From: Symsagittifera roscoffensis
Lineage: Eukaryota > Xenacoelomorpha > Acoela > Convolutidae
NCBI RefSeq assembly: GCF_963678635.1
Contig: NC_087067.1
Coordinates: 36,650,686 to 36,714,685 of the forward strand
Direction of reading: 5' to 3'
Length of the DNA: 64,000 nucleotides
Positions 32,301-44,300 of the stretch are shown one piece after another; the first letter of the stretch is position 1, and every line of letters begins with the position of its first letter. A model generated the notes under the pieces. It was not told where the DNA came from and searched no databases. It saw only the letters and a program-made list of their open reading frames with translations. The position numbers and the translations under genes are program-made.

Positions 32301-35300
32301 TTAGGTTATATAGCTCTTTTTCCTATAATCAAATCCAAATCATACGAATCATAGGATTGGTAAAAATAGAAACTACTTTTTCCTTCATTGGTTTTCGTAA
32401 CATTTTTCGAAGCAAGAAAAAATACTTAGAACTGATCTTCGTTTATCAACAAAACGACACTATTAGGTTATATAGCTCTTTTTTCTATAATCAAATCCGA
32501 ATCATACGAATCATAGGATTGGTAAAAATAGAAACTACTTTTTCCTTCATTGGTTTTCGTAACATTTTTCGAAGCAAGAAAAAGTACTTAGAACTGATCT
32601 TCGTTTATCAACAAAACGATACTATTAGGTTATATAGCTCTTTTTCCTATAATCAAATCCGAATCATACGAATCATAGGATTGGTAAAAATAGAAACTAC
32701 TTTTTCCTTCATTGGTTTTCGTAACATTTTTCGAAGCAAGAAAAAATACTTAGAACTGATCTTCGTTTATCAACAAAACGATACTATTAGGTTATATAGC
32801 TCTTTTTCCTATAATCAAATCCGAATCATAAAAATCATAGGATTGGTAAAAATAGAAACTACTTTTTCCTTCATTGGTTTTCGTAACATTTTTCGAAGCA
32901 AGAAAAAATACTTAGAACTGATCTTCGTTTATCAACAAAACGATACTATTAGGTTATATAGCTCTTTTTCCTATAATCAAATCCAAATCATACGAATCAT
33001 AGGATTGGTAAAAATAGAAACTACTTTTTCCTTCATTGGTTTTCGTAACATTTTTCGAAGCAAGAAAAAATACTTAGAACTGATCTTCGTTTATCAACAA
33101 AACGATACTATTAGGTTATATAGCTCTTTTTCCTATAATCAAATCCAAATCATACGAATCATAGGATTGGTAAAAATAGAAACTACTTTTTCCTTCATTG
33201 GTTTTCGTAACATTTTTCGAAGCAAAAAAAAATACTTAGAACTGATCTTCGTTTATCAACAAAACGACATTATTAGGTTATATAGCTCTTTTTCCTATAA
33301 TCAAATCCGAATCATACGAATCATAGGATTGGTAAAAATAGAAACTACTTTTTCCTTCATTGGTTTTCGTAACATTTTTCGAAGCAAGAAAAAATACTTA
33401 GAACTGATCTTCGTTTATCAACAAAACGATACTATTAGGTTATATAGCTCTTTTTCTTATAATCAAATCCGAATCATACGAATCATAGGATTGGTAAAAA
33501 TAGAAACTACTTTTTCCTTCATTGGTTTTCGTAACATTTTTCGAAGCAAGAAAAAATACTTAGAACTGATCTTCGTTTATCAACAAAACGATACTATTAG
33601 GTTATATAGCTCTTTTTCCTATAATCAAATCCGAATCATACGAATCATAGGATTGGTAAAAATAGAAACTACTTTTTCCTTCATTGGTTTTCGTAACATT
33701 TTTCGAAGCAAGAAAAAATACTTAGAACTGATCTTCATTTATCAACAAAACGATACTATTAGGTTATGTAGCTCTTTTTCCTATAATCAAATCCAAATAA
33801 TACGAATCATAGGATTGGTAAAAATAGAAACTACTTTTTCCTTCATTGGTTTTCGTAACATTTTTCGAAGCAAGAAAAAATACTTAGAACTGATCTTCGT
33901 TTATCAACAAAACGATACTATTAGGTTATATAGCTCTTTTTCCTATTATCAAATCCGAATCATGCGAATCATAGGATTGGTAAAAATAGAAACTACTTTT
34001 TCCTTCATTGGTTTTCGTAACATTTTTCGAAGCAAGAAAAAATACTTAGAACTGATCTTCGTTTATCAACAAAACGATACTATTAGGTTATATAGCTCTT
34101 TTTCCTATAATCAAATCCGAATCATACGAATCATAGGATTGGTAAAAATAGAAACTACTTTTTCCTTCATTGGTTTTCGTAACATTTTTCGAAGCAAGAA
34201 AAAATACTTAGAACTGATCTTCGTTTATCAACAAAACGATACTATTAGGTTATATAGCTCTTTTTCCTATTATCAAATCCGAATCATGCGAATCATAGGA
34301 TTGGTAAAAATAGAAACTACTTTTTCCTTCATTGGTTTTCGTAACATTTTTCGAAGCAAGAAAAAATACTTAGAACTGATCTTCGTTTATCAACAAAACG
34401 ATACTATTAGGTTATATAGCTCTTTTTCCTATAATCAAATCCGAATCATACGAATCATAGGATTGGTAAAAATAGAAACTACTTTTTCCTTCATTGGTTT
34501 TCGTAACATTTTTCGAAGCAAGAAAAAATACTTAGAACTGATCTTCATTTATCAACAAAACGATACTATTAGGTTATATAGCTCTTTTTCCTATAATCAA
34601 ATCCAAATCATACGAATCATAGGATTGGTAAAAATAGAAACTACTTTTTCCTTCATTGGTTTTCGTAACATTTTTCGAAGCAAGAAAAAATACTTAGAAC
34701 TGATCTTCGTTTATCAACAAAACGATACTATTAGGTTATATAGCTCTTTTTCCTATAATCAAATCCAAATCATACGAATCATAGGATTGGTAAAAATAGA
34801 AACTACTTTTTCCTTCATTGGTTTTCGTAACATTTTTCGAAGCAAGAAAAAATACTTAGAACTGATCTTCGTTTATCAACAAAACGATACTATTAGGTTA
34901 TATAGCTCTTTTTCCTATAATCAAATCCAAATCATACGAATCATAGGATTGGTAAAAATAGAAACTACTTTTTCCTTCATTGGTTTTCGTAACATTTTTC
35001 GAAGCAAAAAAAATACTTAGAACTGATCTTCGTTTATCAACAAAACGACACTATTAGGTTATATAGCTCTTTTTCCTATAATCAAATCCGAATCATACGA
35101 ATCATAGGATTGGTAAAAATAGAAACTACTTTTTCCTTCATTGGTTTTCGTAACATTTTTCGAAGCAAGAAAAAATACTTAGAACTGATCTTCGTTTATC
35201 AACAAAACGATACTATTAGGTTATATAGCTCTTTTTCTTATAATCAAATCCGAATCATACGAATCATAGGATTGGTAAAAATAGAAACTACTTTTTCCTT

Positions 35301-38300
35301 CATTGGTTTTCGTAACATTTTTCGAAGCAAGAAAAAATACTTAGAACTGATCTTCGTTTATCAACAAAACGATACTATTAGGTTATATAGCTCTTTTTCC
35401 TATAATCAAATCCGAATCATACGAATCATAGGATTGGTAAAAATAGAAACTACTTTTTCCTTCATTGGTTTTCGTAACATTTTTCGAAGCAAGAAAAAAT
35501 ACTTAGAATTGATCTTCATTTATCAACAAAACGATACTATTAGGTTATATAGCTCTTTTTCCTATAATCAAATCCAAATCATACGAATCATAGGATTGGT
35601 AAAAATAGAAACTACTTTTTCCTTCATTGGTTTTCGTAACATTTTTCGAAGCAAGAAAAAATACTTAGAACTGATCTTCGTTTATCAACAAAACGATACT
35701 ATTAGGTTATATAGCTCTTTTTCCTATTATCAAATCCGAATCATGCGAATCATAGGATTGGTAAAAATAGAAACTACTTTTTCCTTCATTGGTTTTCGTA
35801 ACATTTTTCGAAGCAAGAAAAAATACTTAGAACTGATCTTCGTTTATCAACAAAACGATACTATTAGGTTATATAGCTCTTTTTCCTATAATCAAATCCG
35901 AATCATACGAATCATAGGATTGGTAAAAATAGAAACTACTTTTTCCTTCATTGGTTTTCGTAACATTTTTCGAAGCAAGAAAAAATACTTAGAACTGATC
36001 TTCATTTATCAACAAAACGATACTATTAGGTTATATAGCTCTTTTTCCTATAATCAAATCCAAATCATACGAATCATAGGATTGGTAAAAATAGAAACTA
36101 CTTTTTCCTTCATTGGTTTTCGTAACATTTTTCGAAGCAAGAAAAAATACTTAGAACTGATCTTCGTTTATCAACAAAACGATACTATTAGGTTATATAG
36201 CTCCTTTTCCTATTATCAAATCCGAATCATGCGAATCATAGGATTGGTAAAAATAGAAACTACTTTTTCCTTCATTGGTTTTCGTAACATTTTTCGAAGC
36301 AAGAAAAAATACTTAGAACTGATCTTCGTTTATCAACAAAACGATAATATTAGGTTATATAGCTCTTTTTCCTATTATCAAATCCGAATCATGCGAATCA
36401 TAGGATTGGTAAAAATAGAAACTACTTTTTCCTTCATTGGTTTTCGTAACATTTTTCGAAGCAAGAAAAAATACTTAGAACTGATCTTCGTTTATCAACA
36501 AAACGATACTATTAGGTTATATAGCTCTTTTTCCTATAATCAAATCCGAATCATACGAATCATAGGATTGGTAAAAATTTAAACTACTTTTTCCTTCATT
36601 GGTTTTCGTAACATTTTTCGAAGCAAGAAAAAATACTTAGAACTGATCTTCGTTTATCAACAAAACGATACTATTAGGTTATATAGCTCTTTTTCCTATT
36701 ATCAAATCCGAATCATGCGAATCATAGGATTGGTAAAAATAGAAACTACCTTTTCCTTCATTGGTTTTCGTAACATTTTTTGAAGCAAGAAAAAATACTT
36801 AGAACTGATCTTCGTTTATCAACAAAACGATACTATTAGGTTATATAGCTCTTTTTCCTATTATCAAATCCGAATCATGCGAATCATAGGATTGGTAAAA
36901 ATAGAAACTACTTTTTCCTTCATTGGTTTTCGTAACATTTTTCGAAGCAAGAAAAAATACTTAGAACTGATCTTCGTTTATCAACAAAACGATACTATTA
37001 GGTTATATAGCTCTTTTTCCTATAATCAAATCCGAATCATACGAATCATAGGATTGGTAAAAATTTAAACTACTTTTTCCTTCATTGGTTTTCGTAACAT
37101 TTTTCGAAGCAAGAAAAAATACTTAGAACTGATCTTCGTTTATCAACAAAACGATACTATTAGGTTATATAGCTCTTTTTCCTATTATCAAATCCGAATC
37201 ATGCGAATCATAGGATTGGTAAAAATAGAAACTACCTTTTCCTTCATTGGTTTTCGTAACATTTTTTGAAGCAAGAAAAAATACTTAGAACTGATCTTCG
37301 TTTATCAACAAAACGATACTATTAGGTTATATAGCTCTTTTTCCTATTATCAAATCCGAATCATGCGAATCATAGGATTGGTAAAAATAGAAACTACTTT
37401 TTCCTTCATTGGTTTTCGTAACATTTTTCGAAGCAAGAAAAAATACTTAGAACTGATCTTCGTTTATCAACAAAACGATACTATTAGGTTATATAGCTCT
37501 TTTTCCTATAATCAAATCCGAATCATACGAATCATAGGATTGGTAAAAATTTAAACTACTTTTTCCTTCATTGGTTTTCGTAACATTTTTCGAAGCAAGA
37601 AAAAATACTTAGAACTGATCTTCGTTTATCAACAAAACGATACTATTAGGTTATATAGCTCTTTTTCCTATAATCAAATCCGAATCATACGAATCATAGG
37701 ATTGGTAAAAATTTAAACTACTTTTTCCTTCATTGGTTTTCGTAACATTTTTCGAAGCAAGAAAAAATACTTAGAACTGATCTTCGTTTATCAACAAAAC
37801 GATACTATTAGGTTATATAGCTCTTTTTCCTATAATCAAATCCGAATCATACGAATCATAGGATTGGTAAAAATAGAAACTACTTTTTCCTTCATTGGTT
37901 TTCGTAACATTTTTCGAAGCAAGAAAAAATACTTAGAACTGATCTTCGTTTATCAACAAAACGATACTATTAGGTTATATAGCTCTTTTTCCTATAATCA
38001 AATCCGAATCATACGAATCATAGGATTGGTTAAAATAGAAACTACTTTTTCCTTCATTGGTTTTCGTAACATTTTTCGAAGCAAGAAAAATACTTAGAAC
38101 TGATCTTCGTTTATCAACAAAACGATACTATTAGGTTATATAGCTCTTTTTCCTATAATCAAATCCGAATCATACGAATCATAGGATTGGTAAAAATAGA
38201 ACTACTTTTTCCTTCATTGGTTTTCGTAACATTTTTCGAAGCAAGAAAAAATACTTAGAACTGATCTTCGTTTATCAACAAAACGATACTATTAGGTTAT

Positions 38301-41300
38301 ATAGCTCTTTTTCCTATAATCAAATCCGAATCATACGAATCATAGGATTGGTAAAAATAGAAACTAACTCTAAAAGTTTTTTTGTTTTTAGGTACGGCTC
38401 AACAAAAAATTACTTGGCTCGTACTTTAAGATCAAAAGAAGTTTAAAAGTTTAGAAATAGAAATTTACAATAGAAGTGTTCTTCCAAGATGTGAATATTT
38501 TTCGGATACGTTTTCTAAATAAACAAATTGTCCCCTTTAGAAAACAAATAGATTATTATTTATTCTTATAACTTGACTGACTGGGTGAGAATGATATGGA
38601 GTTGAACTGTAGTTTGCTGTCTGCGTGCATGGTGACTATCTCTTTGGAGACGGTGTTGAGGGCGAACCATCTGCCCACTTCTGTGCCCACTGCCACCAGA
38701 GGATAGTGAGGATGGAAGGAGGCACACACGCACCCGTAGTCAACCTACAATTACACTCATGTTACAAACTAAATGAATAAATGGTACATTAATTAAGTTC
38801 GTTTGGTTCGTTTTTAATGATATTTTGGTAATCTTGGGCGAATCCATCGCAAATGACGAAAAAAAAATTGAGCGAAAAATGAACGTCTAAACAAAAATGG
38901 GATGTAGAGGGAGGAATGAAACACACACGCACGCGTAGTCAACTCGCAAACAAGTTCAGAGTGTTTAATTATGATAATGCTGTAGTTATCCTGATGCTAA
39001 GTGCTAGTCTTGTGTTTGTTATAGACAGGGGCGTATTTATGATTTTCTCGAGGTTTTTTTTACATTTTTTTTCAAGTTGATTTACAATTTCGAACTACAA
39101 CTATGCTGATTATATTTGCTAGCTCCGCAATATGATATGGTGGTGGTGCTTTTCAACCAATTAGGATCCTCGTGAGCGCTTTTTTTGAAGATTTTACAGG
39201 CAAAATTAGGGGAAAAACCACAAGTTTTGTGACATAAGTTAGTTCAGACTTGTAAAAGAAAGTAAACAAATCTTTGAAAATTTGTAGAATTTTTAAAAAA
39301 TAATAATAATCTTGTTAAGAGCGGCCATTGATTAACAGTAGTCTTATTTCAAACAACTGCTTGTATAGTTAAGTACCAAGTCTATAATAAAAGAAGACCA
39401 TCTATACCAAAGGAGTCTTTAGTTAATTTTTTTTAAATTGCTTAGAGTATAGAGCTAGAAGAGAATCCGGGTCAAGGTCCGCGACTTTAAATTGGCAATT
39501 CTAGACTTGCGCCACCAAAATTTGGCAATTGAAAGCCGGCGCGACTGAAAGAAAAACCATCGCGATCGGCGCTACTCAAAACACCGTCGGGACCGGCGCG
39601 ATTAAAATTTGCCATTTTCTGATCTGAGCGACAGATAACAAGCCGCCAAGACCTGCGCGAATGAGCAAAAAACCAAAAGTCTTTCTTGAGTCGCGCCATC
39701 AGTCTTTTCTTCACTCGCGTCGTCGGTCTTTTCGCAAGTCACCCTGTCAGTCCTTTCTCAAATCGTGCCGCTAGAGTTTTTTCTTGATTCGCGGCGCTAG
39801 AATCTTGTCAGTCGCGTCAGTAAAGTCATTTCTTAAGCCGCGCCGCTATAGTTTTTCCATAAGTCGCGCAATCAGTCTTTCCTTCAGTCGCGTCGTCGGT
39901 CTTTTCCCAAGTCACCCTGTCAGTCTTTTTTTAAATCAGGCCGTCAGTCTTTGCTTAAGTGATGCCGCTAAAATCTTTCCAAAAGCCGCGCGTTCAGTCT
40001 TTTCTTAAGTCGTGCCACCAGAGTTTTTTCCTAATTCCCGGCGCTAGAATCTTTTCTTAAATCGCGCCAGTAAAATCATTTCTTAAGCCGCGCCGATATA
40101 AACTTTTCATAAGTCGCGCGGCCAGTTTTTTTTTGCATAATTCGCGCCGTCGGTCTTTTCGCAAGTCATGCCGCTAGTTTTTTTCTTAGTTCTTGGGGAT
40201 GAGTCTTATCTTAACTCGCGCCGCTTTAGTATATTCGTAGGTCGCGCCGTCAGTATTTTCGTAAGTCGCGCCGTCAGTTTTTTCTAAGTCATGCCCCTTA
40301 AGTCTTTTCGTAAGTCACGAAGTCAGTCTATTCGTAAGTCACGCTGTCAGTTTTTTTCTTAAGACACTAGCTTTGCGACTTACGAAAAAACCTAAGCGGC
40401 GTGTTTCAAGAAAGGACATGAGCGCCGCGACTGAAAAAACTGATGGGGCGACTTACGAAAAGACTGACGGCGCGATTTGCAAAAAGACTAACGGTGCGAC
40501 TTAGAAGACTTAAGCGGCAAGACTTAAGCAAAGACTCTAGCGTCAAGGCTTAAGAACAGACTCTAGCGGCGCGACTTAAAAATATAATTTAGCGGCGCAG
40601 TTTTAAAAAAATAAAGACGGCGCGACTTAAGAAAAGATTGACGGCACGACTTACGAAAAAACTTACAAAAAGATCAACCAACTTGGCCCAAGAGAACAAT
40701 CCTGGACCCCTCCCTAAATAGACCAAGTGACTTGATTCCCCTAATAATAAATTTAAAAAATCAAGCAGAAAAACCTGCATATACTATGCCCAAACCTGAT
40801 TGGCTGAAAAATTTTACCTTTATGAAAGATAGTCGAATATCAAACAACTGCGTCTATATTTAAGTACCAAGTCTATAATTGAATGAGACGAGATATATTT
40901 AAGGAATCTCTAATGAAGAAGCAAAATTTTATTGTAGCGACTTTCGAAGAAAACGGAATATTTATGCTCGGTGTGGTTTTTTTTATTCAGTCAGTTTTCA
41001 CCAATCGAAACAATAATTTTCAACAAAATTTTTTATTCGCCATTGAAGGCATTGAACATATTTCACCTCCGATTATTTTTTTGTAAATTTCTGGAGGTTT
41101 AAAAGTTTTCAAATTTGCCATGTTCCGGACTAAATTATGCGCGCTTTGAAGAGTTTATTCATAATGCTGAGAACGTAACGCGAATTATTTATGCGTGGCG
41201 AATTATCTCGCACAACAAAATCATTCCAAATTGAATTGAGGGATTACGTAGCAGTATTTAGAGAACCTGGTATTCAGACTCGTCGTGAGTAGACAAATAC

Positions 41301-44300
41301 TGTATTAACCAATGAGAATCGATACTAGGAAGAAATGAACAATTAATAATTATTTATTTCGTCAATTTGCTTTCCCAACTCGATTCTGATTGGTTAAGAT
41401 GGCATTTGGCTGCTTACTGACGAGTATGAACACCCGGTTGTCTAAATACAGACCGCATCCGATTTGCGACTAGCTAATTGGTGGTCGTATTATTTTCGGA
41501 CGACTCAAAATTTTACACTTTGATATTGTCCAAAATGTATAGGTTTTCAACATTTTTTCCCAAAGACTATTTGATATGAATTAAGGGACAGTCGGAACAT
41601 TCAGGGCTTTGTCCTGATAAACGAGCAGTATTGTTAATTTAGATTGAAGAGCTAGATGGAACAACGTAGCGTGGATTGCGTAAGTTTTGGCTGGGGTGCC
41701 GAAATCAGCATTAACAACTTACAAGACTGTGACTAGTGATTCAAAATTATTAACTTTTCACAAAATATGACAGCAAATGCAAAAAAGGAACGATAGGTGA
41801 ATCGAATCTGGAGCATTAGGAGTTCGCGTCAATATATCGGACCGGGTCAATTTCCATTTTTTTACGTGCAACCGTATTTTGGTCGTCAGAGTTTTGCTAC
41901 CATAAATTAGAACTTTTTAGACAATGCAATAAGACCATGATAAAAATTTTGAGTTGTTTGCACAAGTGATGCAATTTGTTTTACCAAAATATTTTGGCTT
42001 ACTGAAAAAAAAAACTAGCTCGTAAAATGCAAAATACCGATCATACTTTAAAATCATTTTTGCATATGTTAGTTTTTGCTTATTTTCAAAATGTTTTAGT
42101 TTACCCATGTTTGAATTGCGATTTTCTTCATTTAACTGGAAAACTAATTTCTTTTATATGACATTTCGGACGCTTGTTGAAAATTTTGTCAAAGATGTTT
42201 TTGCAGACGTTAGTTAGAGTATCGAGAATTGGGTGATTTGATGTTCAAGGACTATTCGCGAATTGTGGGTCGCTCATTGTGGTCACGGATCGGAATTTCA
42301 GAAAGCAGGATGTCAACTTGATCCACTGAAACTATTATTAAGTAGAATATACAGTTGATTAATTACATAATATAAAAAGCCCTTAAATTAAGTACGAATA
42401 CACTTTTAAATAATTACATAGTCCACTGTTATTCAAACTGTCAAACTGGATAAATGAGTTTGAACAAGTTTTAAGTCGTTTAGGGCAAAAAGTGGCCTAA
42501 AATTCTCAATCATTTCGTTCATAAATGCTCGGAAATAATTTTTTGGTAAACTTGCTGCGCAAAATTTGCGCGAAACGAGCTAAATATTCTGGGTTTCCCA
42601 TAATAACACCCAACTTTCAAAAAAATCCATCCCCCTAGGCTTTCGTAGTTAGATCTCTAAAGAGGTGTTATCATAGAAAGGAGCCATTAATTATCAAACT
42701 GAACTAAGTTACTGATTTCAAAACACTAAAAATACAAAAAAAAAACATTTCGTTCTATGTTTGTGCTTTGAACAATTTTGTTTGCGAATGGAAATAATAT
42801 AGGGCACATCTCTTCCTTTTGTTGCTTGAAGTTTGTAATTTGTCACTTTTCAAGGTGCTAAGGCACAAGTAAATATACCACTTAATGACTGCAGAGCTAT
42901 TAACACATTTATTGGAACTTAACATTTGCAAGCTATTGGTCGATAATTTTAACGCTTGCGATTAGCAAGCATTATCAAATCGGATTATATATTGTTTTTT
43001 GAAGGTTAACAACTTGTATAGCAAAGTTACTTGAATCATTGGNNNNNNNNNNNNNNNNNNNNNNNNNNNNNNNNNNNNNNNNNNNNNNNNNNNNNNNNNN
43101 NNNNNNNNNNNNNNNNNNNNNNNNNNNNNNNNNNNNNNNNNNNNNNNNNNNNNNNNNNNNNNNNNNNNNNNNNNNNNNNNNNNNNNNNNNNNNNNNNNNN
43201 NNNNNNNNNNNNNNNNNNNNNNNNNNNNNNNNNNNNNNNNNNTCAAAGTGTATTATTTAATTATTCTCTCTCTTCAAACTTCTAATTCCGAAAAAAAAGA
43301 TTTTGTTTGCGAGTGATCAACGTAATATGTTATAGCTCGAGAACAAAGTCAGTCAATTGAATGCCACTGTGATTGAACTCGATGGACAACTTGCCATTGG
43401 GCAACAAAAGAATTCAATTAACGAGGAAGCACTGGCTGAACTGTTTGCATTGACTGCAGATCACACATCTGAGATCAAAAAAATCACTTTTGATATTGAA
43501 TTCCAGAGAGTCCGTATTATGCTTGTGGAAAATGAAGTTAAAGTTATTCAACGTGAAATTGGAATTTGAAAAATGATATTGGTAATATCGAAGCAAGATT
43601 GGACAGGTTGGAACTACTGGAACAACCTAGGGCCAAGTAATTTATATATCTAATTCTATTCTTTGATAATAATCACTGTAAAGTAATTAGAACTAACTAA
43701 TCATGATCAATTACTAAACTTATGATAAATTGTAAAGCCGAATTTGTAAAGAGAAGAAAAAATTTAACTTAGAAATCAGTTGCTCTTCATCTCCTTTAAC
43801 CTCGCGAAAATAGCAGTGTATACTAGATTTTTTGAGACCAGAAAACAATAGACTAAAATTAGGATCGGTATTAGACAAAGAAGTTGCACGAATCTATCCG
43901 GCAGAAAAGAGGATAGTAGGACGAATAGACGAGGTACCATATCCAAAATGGCTCTATGAGAAGCAACACGGAGCTAAAATCATCTGGTATGACGAAACTG
44001 GTCTCGAGCAGAAACATTTTAACATAAAACTGAAAAACCTTGGTTTGGGAAAAATCAAAAACAAAATCAAGACAAGCCGAAAATAGAATTAGCTTACTTT
44101 CACGTCTTAATAAAACTAATCAAGCCGAGCCAATAGTTAAGACTAAACCAGGTCACATCAAAAACGAAACATCTGTAACTGCATCGCAGAGCGACAAAAA
44201 GCACACGACGACATTCAGATTGAGAAAACTAATTGTGCAGTCAATGTTCTTATTATTATACAAAATGCCCTAAAAAGGGCAGCCGTAAAAATAACTTAAA

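Larger units (their letters stand above)
22828..38367 (+). repeat. 162-bp satellite, about 96 head-to-tail copies, filling EML intron 10
   Basis: From 'ttcattggttttcgtaacat' to the last 'ggtaaaaatagaaacta' the same 162-bp unit repeats for 15,540 bp without interruption, all in one orientation, with very few indels. Common variant sites are 'ccgaatcat'/'ccaaatcat', 'gatacta'/'gacacta', 'cttcgttt'/'cttcattt' and 'ctataatc'/'ctattatc'. The period is divisible by three and one + frame of the unit lacks stops, so long artificial open frames appear (up to 1,942 codons). Frequent amino-acid-changing variants, the lack of any start context and the intronic position speak against coding. The unit is AT-rich and contains the internal duplication 'gaatcatacgaatcata'. 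Confidence 0.97.

Noticed and set aside
22962-38097. Very long + strand open frames (up to 1,942 codons) encoding a 54-residue repeat
   Set aside because: They follow from a stop-free frame of a 162-bp satellite whose period is a multiple of three. Unit variants often change the amino acid, the frames are broken where single-base indels occur, no ATG opens them (TTG/GTG/ATT only), and the array lies inside an intron of a gene on the other strand.
39487-40780. Open frames with 8-residue periodicity on both strands
   Set aside because: By-products of a 24-bp minisatellite; no start context or conserved composition.
43039-43285. Open frames across 43043-43242
   Set aside because: They consist of N bases.
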